This document shows, piece after piece, positions 9,011-17,704 of a DNA stretch of 64,000 nt. A program made the position numbers and the translations under genes. Within the stretch, counting starts at the first letter, position 1. Each line of letters starts with the position of its first letter. This stretch comes from Acidovorax sp. Leaf78 (GTDB lineage Bacteria; Pseudomonadota; Gammaproteobacteria; Burkholderiales; Burkholderiaceae_C), in contig NZ_LMLZ01000020.1 of the NCBI RefSeq assembly GCF_001422735.1, forward strand, positions 124,773 to 188,772, given 5' to 3'. The notes under the pieces were generated by a model. It searched no databases. It was given only the letters and a program-made list of their open reading frames with translations, and was not told where the DNA came from.

Positions 9011-9295
9011 GATGTTTTGTTGTTTCAAAGTTGCAAGACGCCCCTGTCAAATTTTGTAGGGGACGCGCGATTTTAGGTGCGGAAGCGCAGGGCGTCTGCA
9101 TATGGAAGACCCGCACAGGCCTGAGGATTCTTGCCGCGGGCGTTTCGCGCAGCGTTTGCAGCGCGTGCTGAACGCCTGCAGCGGTCTCTACAATCAGGCC
9201 GCGCTGCGGGTCGGGGTAGGGAGAGCCTGCAGCAAAAACACCTGAAAACAAGGCCTTTTTGAGCGTGACTGCCGCGGCAGGCAGCGCGTGTATTC

Positions 9296-11041
9296 ATGCA
9301 ACTCAGCCGATTGCTTCAACTGCTGGGAGCGCTCATCCTGCTGGCCACCGTGCTGCTGGTGGGGCGCGTGGCAACGACCGAATGGCAGTCGGTGCGCAAG
9401 GCGACCCACAGCCTGCACGCGCTCGACGAGCTTCAGCTGGGCCTGCGCGCGGTCGAGATGCTGTCGCGAGAGCGCGGCCCCACCAACGCAGCGCTGGGCG
9501 ACGGCTTGCCCGCGGCGCCAGAGCGTCTCAAAGCCCTGCGCGATGCCCGCGAGCGCACGGACCATGCGCTGGCGCAGTTGCAGCAGTCCGTGGCGCACGC
9601 ACCGTATGCCGACGATGCGGCCGAGCGGCAGCGGCGTGCAGTGATGGCGCTGTCCAGGGCCCGCACCGCGGTGGACGATGTCCTCGCGCTCCCGAAGGCG
9701 CAGCGCACGCACCCCATGATCCGGCAGGCCGTGAACGGCATGGCTGCGGTGGTGCCTTTGCTCGCACCGTTGATCAATGCATCGGCCCGGTCGTCGCTGA
9801 GCGCGTACCCGGCGCTGGGTGACGAGGTGCACGGCGCCAGCCTGGCGATCCATTTGCGCGACCAGGCGGGGCTGCTCGGCTCGCACTTCACGGCGGCCAT
9901 TGTCACGGGCCAGACGTTTGCGGTGGCAGAGCGCCGCGCCATCGACGAGACCCGTGGCGGCATCGAGCGGCTGCGCGCGCTGCTGGAGTTGCGCTTGCAG
10001 TTGCACCAGGCCTCCGACCCGGTGGTGGATGCATGGGGCGCGGTGACCATGCGGTACTTTGGCGCGGCCTATGCGCTGGCCGAAGACGTGATGGCCCGGG
10101 GCGAGCGCGACGGGATCTATGGCCTGACGGCTGCGCAATTCGCCGCGCTCTATGTGCCCGACATGGAGCCCTTACCGGCGCTGCGCGATGTGCTGCTGGC
10201 GCAGGCCCGCCACAAGGCATCGGCCGAGCATGCGCGCGCGGTGACCACGCTGCTGTGGGTGCTGGCGGGTGCCACGGGGCTGCTGCTGGTGCTGGGCGGT
10301 GCGCTGGTCATGATCCAGCGGCGCGTGCTGCAACCCCTGGTCAAGACCACCAGCGCCCTGCGCGCGCTGGCCCGCGACGACCTGAGCGCGCCGCTGCCCG
10401 TGCCGCTGGGCGACGACGAGATGGCCGAGGTGATCGGCGCCGTGCGGTCGCTGCAGGTGCAGACCCGGCAGCGCCGCGACCTGGAGCGCGAGCGCGACCA
10501 GCTCATCGAGCAGCTTCGGCTGCAGTCCGAAACCGATTGCCTGACCGGGCTGCCCAACCGGCGGGCGTTTCTGGCAGCGGCGCAGTGCATGCTGGCCGCT
10601 GCGTCGCGCCATGGGTTTGCGGTGGCGGTGGTGATGATGGACATCGACCGGTTCAAGCAGCTCAACGACAACCACGGCCATGCAGCGGGCGACACGGCGC
10701 TGCGTGCGGTCGCCGACGGGGTGCGTGCGATGCTGCGAGAGGGCGACCTGGCCGCGCGCTTTGGCGGCGAAGAATTCGTGGTGCTGCTGGGCTACTGCGA
10801 CAGCAGCCACGGCGTGCTGTTTGCCGAGCGGCTGCGTGCTGCCATTGCCGGTGCGGCCGTGCTGCTGCCCGCGGGGCCGGTGCAGGTCACGGCCAGCCTG
10901 GGCGTGGCGGATTCGGCCTTGGCCGGGCTGGACCTGGATGCGCTGCTGTCTGCCGCAGACGCTGCGATGTACCGCGCCAAGCAGGCGGGGCGCGACCGGG
11001 TGATGGTGGCGGCGCAGTGCGGGCAGAGCGCAGCGGCCTGA
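9296..11041 (+). CDS. Membrane-bound diguanylate cyclase (GGDEF) with HAMP
   Basis: A 581-residue signalling protein. Membrane helices at about residues 7-25 and 311-335 flank a helical periplasmic sensor domain; a HAMP-like linker follows (VLQPLVKTTSALRALARDD), then a GGDEF domain with an intact catalytic motif GGEEF at residues 490-494. An RxxD inhibitory site (REGD, 481-484) lies five residues before it, so product feedback inhibition by cyclic-di-GMP is expected. It should make cyclic-di-GMP in response to a periplasmic cue. The ligand of the sensor domain is unknown. It is a single-gene unit; nothing nearby identifies a target. Confidence 0.92.
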   Translation: MQLSRLLQLLGALILLATVLLVGRVATTEWQSVRKATHSLHALDELQLGLRAVEMLSRERGPTNAALGDGLPAAPERLKALRDARERTDHALAQLQQSVAHAPYADDAAERQRRAVMALSRARTAVDDVLALPKAQRTHPMIRQAVNGMAAVVPLLAPLINASARSSLSAYPALGDEVHGASLAIHLRDQAGLLGSHFTAAIVTGQTFAVAERRAIDETRGGIERLRALLELRLQLHQASDPVVDAWGAVTMRYFGAAYALAEDVMARGERDGIYGLTAAQFAALYVPDMEPLPALRDVLLAQARHKASAEHARAVTTLLWVLAGATGLLLVLGGALVMIQRRVLQPLVKTTSALRALARDDLSAPLPVPLGDDEMAEVIGAVRSLQVQTRQRRDLERERDQLIEQLRLQSETDCLTGLPNRRAFLAAAQCMLAAASRHGFAVAVVMMDIDRFKQLNDNHGHAAGDTALRAVADGVRAMLREGDLAARFGGEEFVVLLGYCDSSHGVLFAERLRAAIAGAAVLLPAGPVQVTASLGVADSALAGLDLDALLSAADAAMYRAKQAGRDRVMVAAQCGQSAAA

Positions 11042-11066
11042 GGAGCCAGGCCGCGCGCAAGCAGCC

Positions 11067-11240
11067 CTACCGCAGCAGCCGCGTGTGGGACGTGTGGTGC
11101 TTGTCGCGCCACAGCTGGTAGCGCGATCGCTGCAGCGCCAGCAGCTCCACCAGGCCCCATGCAAACGCGCAGCCCAGCGTGCCGCACAGTACCGCGAGGC
11201 GGTAGGCCTCAGTCTTGCGAAGGGACCGGCGCGTCGTCAT
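11067..11240 (-). CDS. Small basic membrane protein, unknown
   Basis: A 57-residue frame starting MTTRRSLRKTEAYRL, followed by one hydrophobic helix (about residues 15-35) and a basic C-terminal tail (RSRYQLWRDKHH). Its start lies inside the 3' end of the 42-residue gene at 11209-11337, in another frame, which suggests coupling of the two. I do not recognise the family. The positive-inside pattern and the strong upstream ribosome binding site of its partner make it more credible than a chance frame. Confidence 0.45.
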   Translation of the reverse strand: MTTRRSLRKTEAYRLAVLCGTLGCAFAWGLVELLALQRSRYQLWRDKHHTSHTRLLR

Positions 11241-11337
11241 GGAACCATCCGTCCGTGCGGGGAAGGTCAAAGCGCACCCAGCCTTGATCGAAGAGCTCAT
11301 CCAGCAGCCGCTGCAGCCCGAGAATTTTCCAGAGCAT
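11209..11337 (-). CDS. 42-residue acidic small protein, unknown
   Basis: A short frame beginning MLWKILGLQRLLDELFDQGW and ending DDAPVPSQD. The ATG is preceded by an excellent ribosome binding site (GGAGG, six bases upstream), unusual for chance. The peptide has an amphipathic N-terminal helix and an acidic tail. It overlaps the start of the small membrane gene at 11067-11240 by 32 bases in a different frame. Function unknown. Confidence 0.5.
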   Translation of the reverse strand: MLWKILGLQRLLDELFDQGWVRFDLPRTDGWFHDDAPVPSQD

Positions 11338-11506
11338 GGTGTACCTCCACCCGTTGACTGCGGCCACGTTAGCCCGCCAATGTGACGGTTTGGCGTCACC
11401 GGGATGAATAGCAACAGCTGCCCGCGCAGGGCTATCGCGGGGCCCGGGCCCCGCTTAAGCTCGCCTGTTGGTGCGCGCCCCACGGGCCGCCATTCACCGG
11501 AAAATC

Positions 11507-12526
11507 ATGCTGTCCGAGCTGCTGGCACTGGAAAAGATCATCGAGCAGGGCGCCCCGCACCTGGACGTGCGGGTGGTGCGCCAGGTGCAGGTGCCTGCGG
11601 GGCCCAGCCTTCCCATCTACGCCATCGGCATCGGCAACGACGCGCCAGACATACCTGCGGTCGGCTTTTTCGGCGGCGTGCACGGGCTGGAGCGCATCGG
11701 CACCGAGGTGGTGATGGCCTACCTGCAAAGCGTGGTGATGCGGCTGCGCTGGGACGCCACGCTGCACCGGCAGCTCGAGCAGGTGCGGCTGGTGTTCATG
11801 CCCATCGTCAACCCGGGCGGCATGTGGTCGTCCACCCGCGCCAACCCGCGCGGCGTGGATTTGATGCGCAACGCGCCGGTCGAGGCCATGGACCGCGTGC
11901 CGCTGTGGGTGGGCGGCCAGCGCCTCAGCGCGGGCCTGCCGTGGTTTCGGGGCCGTGCGGGCGAGCCCATGGAAGAAGAAGCCCAGGCCCTGTGCGAAGT
12001 GGTGGAGGCCGAGCTGCTGCCGCGCAGCTTCAGCCTGGCGCTGGACTGCCACTCGGGCTTTGGCGTGCGGGACCGGCTGTGGTTTCCGTTCGCCCACACG
12101 CGCAAGCCCATCCCGCACCTGGCCGAGCTGCATGCGCTGCAAGAGATCTTTCTGCAGGCCCACAGCCACCACCCGTACGTGATCGAGCCGCAGAGCGCGC
12201 AGTACCTGACGCACGGCGACCTGTGGGACCACCTGTACCTGCAGGCCTGCCGCAACGTGCCGACGCACACCTTCTTGCCGCTGACGCTGGAGATGGGCTC
12301 GTGGCTGTGGATCAAGAAGAACCCGCGCCAGCTGTTCTCGCGCTGGGGCATCTTCAACCCGCTGATCGACCACCGGCAGCAGCGCGTGTTGCGCCGGCAC
12401 ATGCTGCTGCTGGACTTTCTGTCGCGCGCAGCGTGCAGCCACGCGCGCTGGGCCCCCGCGACCGAGCAGCGCGCGCAGCGGCGGGCGGATGCGCTGGCGG
12501 CCTGGTATGGCGATGCATTCGACTGA
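11507..12526 (+). CDS. M14-family zinc carboxypeptidase-like protein
   Basis: A 339-residue protein. The M14/succinylglutamate desuccinylase fold is supported by intact active-site residues: zinc ligands His59 and Glu62 (GGVHGLERIG), Arg115 (NPRGVD), His182 (DCHSGFG) and the catalytic Glu262 (LEMGSW). It would hydrolyse an amide or peptide bond in the cytoplasm since no signal peptide is seen. The start at 11507 (MLSELLALEKII) was preferred to an upstream GTG at 11468, which adds a basic stretch with no coding look. The substrate is unknown. It runs in the same direction as the alpha/beta hydrolase downstream. Confidence 0.85.
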   Translation: MLSELLALEKIIEQGAPHLDVRVVRQVQVPAGPSLPIYAIGIGNDAPDIPAVGFFGGVHGLERIGTEVVMAYLQSVVMRLRWDATLHRQLEQVRLVFMPIVNPGGMWSSTRANPRGVDLMRNAPVEAMDRVPLWVGGQRLSAGLPWFRGRAGEPMEEEAQALCEVVEAELLPRSFSLALDCHSGFGVRDRLWFPFAHTRKPIPHLAELHALQEIFLQAHSHHPYVIEPQSAQYLTHGDLWDHLYLQACRNVPTHTFLPLTLEMGSWLWIKKNPRQLFSRWGIFNPLIDHRQQRVLRRHMLLLDFLSRAACSHARWAPATEQRAQRRADALAAWYGDAFD

Positions 12527-12649
12527 CCCGCGCCGGGCCACCAGATGGCAGGCTGATGCCGCAGCACGCAGCCGTGCGCGGTGGCTGCAGCAGCGTGCGT
12601 CGGCACGGGGCCTTGTGCAAACTGCGCCACCGTTGTTGGGCATGACGGC

Positions 12650-13471
12650 ATGACGGCGATGACCACCTGGATCTTCCTGCGCGGGCTCACGCGCGAGTCA
12701 GCGCACTGGGGCGGCTTTGTGGCCGACTTCGAGCGTGCGCTGCCGGGGCATGTTGTCACCGCGCTGGACCTGCCGGGCAATGGCCTGCTCCACCTGTTGC
12801 CATCGCCCACCACGGTGGCGGGCATGGTGGCCGCGTGCCGGGCCGAGCTGGCGCGCCGGGGCGTGGCGCCGCCGTACCACCTGCTGGCCATGTCGCTCGG
12901 TGCCATGGTCGCCACCGAATGGGCGCGCGTGGCGCCGCACGAGGTGGCGGGCTGCGTGCTCATCAACACCAGCTTCCAGCCCTTCAGCCTCTTCTACCAG
13001 CGGCTGCGGCCGCGCAATTACGCGGCGCTGCTGGGGCTGGTGCTGCGGCCAAGATCGCCCGAGCAGATGGAGCACACGGTGCTGCGCCTGACCAGCCACC
13101 GCGTGGCAGACCATGGCGCTGCCGTGGCCGAATGGGCCCGCGTGCGGTTGGCACGACCGGTGTCGTCCACAAACGCACTGCGCCAACTGGCCGCTGCAGC
13201 CCGCTACCGCGCGCCGGTGGTTGCCCCGCTGCAGCGTGTGCTGATGCTGGCCAGCCAGCGCGACGGGCTGGTGGATGTGCAGTGCTCCATCGCCATTGCG
13301 CAGGCCTGGCAGGTGCCACTGCAGCGGCACCCCGCGGCAGGGCACGACCTGCCGCTGGATGACGGCGCCTGGGTGGTGGAGCAGGTGGCGCGCTGGGTGG
13401 CCGGTGGGGACGGTGATGGCCACCCGCAGGGCGATGCCCAGGCCTGCAGCGGCACTACCGGCCCTGGTTGA
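12650..13471 (+). CDS. Alpha/beta-fold hydrolase
   Basis: A 273-residue protein with an alpha/beta-hydrolase core: oxyanion region LRGLTRESAHW, nucleophile elbow AMSLG with Ser82 (the first Gly of GxSxG is Ala), an acid around ASQRDGLVD and a catalytic His in AAGHDLPLDDG. No signal peptide, so cytoplasmic. The substrate is not predictable; such proteins include esterases and bioH-like enzymes. The start at 12650 follows a gap of 123 bases after the M14 gene; an in-frame ATG at 12659 is an alternative. Confidence 0.82.
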   Translation: MTAMTTWIFLRGLTRESAHWGGFVADFERALPGHVVTALDLPGNGLLHLLPSPTTVAGMVAACRAELARRGVAPPYHLLAMSLGAMVATEWARVAPHEVAGCVLINTSFQPFSLFYQRLRPRNYAALLGLVLRPRSPEQMEHTVLRLTSHRVADHGAAVAEWARVRLARPVSSTNALRQLAAAARYRAPVVAPLQRVLMLASQRDGLVDVQCSIAIAQAWQVPLQRHPAAGHDLPLDDGAWVVEQVARWVAGGDGDGHPQGDAQACSGTTGPG

Positions 13472-13501
13472 GCCGCTGCGTGTTGCGGCCGCAAACGCGG
13501 G

Positions 13502-14299
13502 TTAGTTGGTGGTGGACGCGGCGGGGGTGGAAGTGGCAGACGTGCCCGGCGTGGCCGGAGCCAGGCCGCCCTGGGCCACCAGCTCCTGGTACCACTGCGC
13601 ATAGCCTGCACTGCTGGGGTGCAGGCCGTCGGCGGCGTTCAGCTCGTCGCTGCGCAGCACGAAGGGGTCTTCATCGCGCGGGCGCAGCAGGCGCACGTAG
13701 CGCACCTGATTGGCCGCGGCCACTTCCTGCACCATGGCGTGCAGCCGCTCGGACCGGCTGGACATGGCCCACGACAGCGGCGGTACGAAGAACGGCGCAT
13801 GGCCCACATTGCCGCAGGGCATCAGCACCACGGTGCGGCCCTTCTCGCGCGCCAGCGCCACGGTCTGCTCCAGGTTGGCGCGCAGTGTCTTCTGGGTGGT
13901 GAGGCGGATCACGTCGTTGCCGCCGGCCAGCACCAGCACCATGTCGTAGCCCGCCTCGGCGCCCTGCAGCTGCTGCGCCACATCGCCGAACTTGGCGCCG
14001 TTGGCGGCCAGGTTGTCGATGCGCCACTGCGGGTGGGCCTTGCCGATCAGGCCCGCCAGGCTGTCGGCGGGGCTGCTGGCCCCGGTGCCCAGGGCCGTGC
14101 TGTCGCCCACGACCAGCAGCCGCTGGCTGGGCTGCGGGGGCTGCGCGGTGTAGGGCTGGGCCTGCTTGGCCAGGTCTACCGACGTAAAAATGCGCCAGGG
14201 TGCGCAGGCCGAGACCAGCAAGGCGCCCCCTATTGCTGCCGCAGTGACCAGGGCCAGTCGGCGGGTGCTGGAGGGGCGGTGGTGGGGGTGGTGTGGCAT
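13502..14299 (-). CDS. SGNH/GDSL-family hydrolase lipoprotein
   Basis: A 265-residue protein with a lipoprotein-type signal (LLVSAC, lipidation at Cys32), followed by the SGNH blocks: GDST with nucleophile Ser67, the Gly at AANGAK, GGND with Asn128, and a C-terminal DGLHPS carrying the catalytic Asp and His. It should be an esterase or acyl hydrolase anchored at the periplasmic side of a membrane. The C-terminus is a Thr/Ser/Ala-rich tail without structure. It converges with the alpha/beta hydrolase gene only 30 bases away. Natural substrate unknown; lipid, polysaccharide acetyl groups or peptidoglycan are possible. Confidence 0.85.
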   Translation of the reverse strand: MPHHPHHRPSSTRRLALVTAAAIGGALLVSACAPWRIFTSVDLAKQAQPYTAQPPQPSQRLLVVGDSTALGTGASSPADSLAGLIGKAHPQWRIDNLAANGAKFGDVAQQLQGAEAGYDMVLVLAGGNDVIRLTTQKTLRANLEQTVALAREKGRTVVLMPCGNVGHAPFFVPPLSWAMSSRSERLHAMVQEVAAANQVRYVRLLRPRDEDPFVLRSDELNAADGLHPSSAGYAQWYQELVAQGGLAPATPGTSATSTPAASTTN

Positions 14300-14454
14300 G
14301 GTGGGGCAGGACGTGGGCTAAATCGCGAGCGTATCGCCGCGCCCCTGGCCCCACCGTCGGTGGTGCGCCGTGGCCCGCGTAGGACAGAGTACCCGTGGCC
14401 ATTGCGCCGCAACCGCAGCGACCGCCATGGCCGCTGCTTCAGCCACCCAGTCTG

Positions 14455-16008
14455 CTACTGCTTGAAGACCACCGCGTCCAGGTCCATCGCGCGGATGGAC
14501 TCGGCCGCTGTTGCCGCCTGCGCGCGGCTGTCGTACGGGCCCACGCGCACGCGGATGCGGCGGCCCTTGGAGTTGTTGAGCTCTTGCCGGAAGGCGGGTA
14601 GCCCCTCGTTGAGCAGCCGGGCCTGGGCCTTGCGGGCATTGGCCTCGTCGGCAAACAGGCCCACGTTGATGTAGTAGCCCGCCGTGCTGCCCACGGTGGT
14701 CAGCGGGGCGCTGGCAGAGCCGGACGCAGGGGCGGTGGCCGCGTTGGCAGAAGAGGCTGCAGCGGCAGATGCCTTGGCGGTAGCGGTGCGCGCGGCACGG
14801 TCGGGCGCGGCAGCGGGTTTGCTGGCGGCCTTCGTGGCCGCCTTGGCAGCAGCAGCAGCCTTGGCGGCGTCGGCTTTGCTGGCCGGCGCTGCGGGCTTGG
14901 ACGCGGGCGCCTCGGCCTTGGCGGCGGGTGGGCTGCTGGGCTTGGCGGAGTTCGTCTTGTCGCTGGCCGCGTTGCCCGCTGGCGCTGTCTGGGCAGCTGG
15001 GGCTGCGGGCGTGTTGGCCTGGGATCTTGCCGTAGTGGAATTGGTGGGCGTGGTGGCGGTAGCGGCGGGCGCGGGGGCCTGTGCGGGTGCAGTTGTCGGT
15101 GCTGGCGCTGGTGCTTGTGCTGTCGTTACTGCTGAGGATTTGGCTGCGGGCGCAGGCGTCGGTGTGGGCGTCGGTGTAGTGGCCGGTGCAGGGGTGGCAG
15201 GTGCCGCCCCGGCTGGGCCGGGGCTTGCAGTCACCGCAGCACGGGTCGCAGCAGGCTGGGTGGTGGCTGGGGTGGCGTCGTCCTGCGAAGGGGCGGATGC
15301 GGCTGCGGTGGACTGGGCCGCCGCCTGCGCAGACGCCACAGACGCCGCAGCAGCCGCGGCCGACGACGCCTGCGCCACGGTCACGGCGGGCGTCATCGAC
15401 GCATCGGCCTCGGGCTGAACCCCTGTGCTGGGCACCGACAGGTATGCCGCCACCGCGATGATGGCCAGGGCCACATTCACCCCGACGATGGCCTGCAGGC
15501 GTTTGCGCGAGCTTGCGCGCTGCTCCAGCAACGCGCAGGCCTCGGGCACGGTGCGCGACGCTGCCAGCGCGCGCGAGATGCGGCGGCGGACATCGGCGTG
15601 CAGGATGGCGTTGCCGTACAGGCCAGGCACCGTGAACGCCAGCATGGCAAACGCCGCCAGCACGCCCAGCTCCACACCCTGCGGCCAGTTCAAGAACTGG
15701 CGGCCCAGCGCAAACACCAGCAGGGCCAGGCCCTCGGCCACGGCCACATAGGCCAGCGCACCGCTCCACACCTGGCGGAACACCATCCAGTTCAGCGTGG
15801 ACAGGCTGGCTGCCCAGTTCCAGGTGGTGGTGGTGCGGCCCGCGGTGTCAAAGCGAGCGAAGACGGGGAGGTAATAGTCGGTGTTGACCGGCCCCAGCGC
15901 CACGCGGTACAGCGCCGTCATGGCGTTGTCGGACGGCGAGTCCAGCGACATGGCGGGGATGAGGGAGTCTGCAAAATCCGTGGTGGCGCGCATGCCTGAT
16001 TTTGTCAT
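14455..16008 (-). CDS. SPOR-domain membrane protein with long Ala/Pro linker
   Basis: A 517-residue protein in three parts. Residues about 1-200 hold a conserved cytoplasmic start and three membrane segments (DUF2628-like, with the motif LYGNAILHADVRRRI). Residues about 200-430 are a low-complexity Ala/Pro/Thr/Lys linker, expected to cross the periplasm. The last 80 residues are a SPOR domain (GYYINVGLFADEANARKAQ to VVFKQ), which binds denuded peptidoglycan glycans at division sites. A role in septal wall metabolism or cell-envelope sensing is inferred. The first ATG is used; MRATTDF five codons later is possible. Confidence 0.82.
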   Translation of the reverse strand: MTKSGMRATTDFADSLIPAMSLDSPSDNAMTALYRVALGPVNTDYYLPVFARFDTAGRTTTTWNWAASLSTLNWMVFRQVWSGALAYVAVAEGLALLVFALGRQFLNWPQGVELGVLAAFAMLAFTVPGLYGNAILHADVRRRISRALAASRTVPEACALLEQRASSRKRLQAIVGVNVALAIIAVAAYLSVPSTGVQPEADASMTPAVTVAQASSAAAAAASVASAQAAAQSTAAASAPSQDDATPATTQPAATRAAVTASPGPAGAAPATPAPATTPTPTPTPAPAAKSSAVTTAQAPAPAPTTAPAQAPAPAATATTPTNSTTARSQANTPAAPAAQTAPAGNAASDKTNSAKPSSPPAAKAEAPASKPAAPASKADAAKAAAAAKAATKAASKPAAAPDRAARTATAKASAAAASSANAATAPASGSASAPLTTVGSTAGYYINVGLFADEANARKAQARLLNEGLPAFRQELNNSKGRRIRVRVGPYDSRAQAATAAESIRAMDLDAVVFKQ

Positions 16009-16136
16009 GCACTGGCGCGCATGCGGCGCCTGTTGCGGCCACGCAGCGCTGGCGCGGTGCCATGTGGGCGCCCGCGGTGGCGGCTGACGGCGCTACTGCA
16101 GCAGGCCCCGCCGCTGCGTGGCAGGGCGGGTTTGGG

Positions 16137-16195
16137 TAAAAATGTGCCGCTACCGCTTGATAGACAAGCGCTAGCAGCTATCAAATCAGGAGCGT
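16137..16195 (-). repeat. Comamonadaceae short repeat, copy 2
   Basis: Lies in the 239-base gap between the TerB/DUF697 gene and the SPOR gene. On the minus strand it reads TTTGATAGCTGCTAGCGC, TTGTCTATCAAGCGGTAGCGGC. The rest of the gap (16009-16136) shows no gene. Confidence 0.9.
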
Positions 16196-16247
16196 ATGTG
16201 CAGGGTTGCCGCGCTGCTCGTCACCGGCACCGCGCACCCGGCGCCCG

Positions 16248-17306
16248 TCAACCGCCCCGCACCATCGCCATGATCTTGCCGGCATCCAGCGTGGCCGCCT
16301 TTTGCTGGATCTGCGGCAGGTACTGCGTCTGCATCTGCTTGGCCGGGCCCAGCAGGTTCTGAAAACTGTCGCGCAGCATGGCGGTGCTCATCACCCGGCC
16401 GCCCGCGTAGTAGCGCTTGGCCACCTGCCCCAGCGCATACGTGGTGGCAAAAGAAAACGCCATGCCGGTGGCCGCGCTGCCCACGCCCCCGATGGTGCGG
16501 CCCGCCACCTTGCCCAGCAGGCCGCCCAGCAGCTTGCGGCCAAACTGCTCCAGGTACTGCGACGTCATGCCCACGCCTGCGGCGGCGATGAACTCCTTGA
16601 TGTGGCCCTGGTCCAGCTCCACGCCGTGCGCCTTGCCGATGCCGTAGACCATCTTCACCTGCATCGGGATGATGGCCATCGACGCCCACGACTGCGGCAG
16701 CAGCTCCAGCGCGCCGTTGAGCATCGCGTAGTTCAGGATGGACTTGTCCAGCTCGGCGTCGCCCGGGCCTGCGGGCACGGCCACCGGCACAGGCATGGAT
16801 GCAGGCGACGAGGACGACGAAGAAGAAGGAGAGGAAGGCGCCGACGCAGCGGCTGCATAGGCCGCAGCACCCGTGGCCGCAGCACCCGCCACGCCCCAGG
16901 GCACGGCAGAGGGCGGCGCTTTTTCGGCCACGTCCACCAGTGCATCGGCCTCGTGCTCGAAGGCGGCGGTCTGCTGCGCGCCCAGTTGCAGCGCAGACTT
17001 GAGCGTGGCCAGGAACTGCGCCTCCGCAGGCGTCTGGCGCCCATCCACATCGCACACGCACACCGCCATCTCGTAGGCCAGCTGGCGGTGGCCGGGGTCG
17101 GTCAGCGCGGCGGCGGCGGCCTGCACCGTGGTGCGCTTGAGCAGCACGTCCTGGTAAATGCGCGGCAGGTCGGCCATGCCGCTGTCGCCTGCGAGGGACT
17201 GGGCGATGCGGCGGATCTCTTCACGCTCGGCGTCGTCCTTGGTGCCGTCCGCAAACGCGGCCAGCAAGGCGATGGTGAGGATGGATTTTTGCTGTTCTGG
17301 AGTCAT
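16248..17306 (-). CDS. TerB-like and DUF697 domain protein
   Basis: A 352-residue protein. Residues 1-125 resemble the TerB/DjlA-N helical domain (ALLAAFADGTKDDAEREEI, then CVCDVDGRQTPAEAQFL), which carries acidic metal-binding positions. A Ser/Pro-rich linker with a run of about eight serines follows (residues 150-175). Residues about 185-345 match DUF697, seen in YcjF and GTPase-associated membrane proteins, with Gly-rich hydrophobic helices. A membrane-associated stress role is inferred from family company; no direct evidence of tellurite resistance. It stands alone between a SPOR gene and a divergent ligase gene. Confidence 0.75.
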   Translation of the reverse strand: MTPEQQKSILTIALLAAFADGTKDDAEREEIRRIAQSLAGDSGMADLPRIYQDVLLKRTTVQAAAAALTDPGHRQLAYEMAVCVCDVDGRQTPAEAQFLATLKSALQLGAQQTAAFEHEADALVDVAEKAPPSAVPWGVAGAAATGAAAYAAAASAPSSPSSSSSSSPASMPVPVAVPAGPGDAELDKSILNYAMLNGALELLPQSWASMAIIPMQVKMVYGIGKAHGVELDQGHIKEFIAAAGVGMTSQYLEQFGRKLLGGLLGKVAGRTIGGVGSAATGMAFSFATTYALGQVAKRYYAGGRVMSTAMLRDSFQNLLGPAKQMQTQYLPQIQQKAATLDAGKIMAMVRGG

Positions 17307-17581
17307 GCGGTGCGGGCCTGCAAGGCCGTGAAATTAAGGGGGTTGGCACTCCGCCCCAGCCTAAAGGGGCTACGGGCGACGTGCGGAGTCAGGTGCAGTC
17401 TAGGGCGCGCGCTTTCAACGCCACGGCTTGTGGGGACTTGCAGCCATCTGGTAACCAGGTGCATCGGGGCAGGGGGCTGCCAGCCCTGCGGCCCACCCGG
17501 GTTTCCCCTTGCGTAGTTGATCGGCTGTGCGCTTGGGCGCGGCTTGCGTACAGTGGCTGTCTCAATGCAAGGAGGCAAGGC

Positions 17582-17704
17582 ATGCGGCAAGCGGCGACGA
17601 CCAGCAGGGCAAGCAATACCAGCGTTACGGGCAATACGGGCAGTACATGCAGCACCAGCAGGGCAGGCACCACCACGCCCAGCGCGCGGGGCGCCACCCG
17701 ATGA
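17582..17704 (+). CDS. Possible 40-residue leader frame of the acyl-CoA ligase gene
   Basis: A short Ser/Thr-rich frame (starts MRQAATTSRASNT) with a near-perfect ribosome binding site AAGGAGG seven bases before its ATG. Its TGA overlaps the ATG of the ligase (ATGA). The DNA is repetitive (CAGCA-like units), so this may be a translated leader that couples to the ligase, or merely a relic. The ligase itself lacks a good ribosome binding site, which is the main argument for coupling. Confidence 0.3.
   Translation: MRQAATTSRASNTSVTGNTGSTCSTSRAGTTTPSARGATR

Noticed and set aside
14684-15418. Ala-rich plus-strand frame opposite the SPOR protein linker
   Set aside because: It mirrors the repetitive Ala-coding linker of the real gene; low complexity in both frames.
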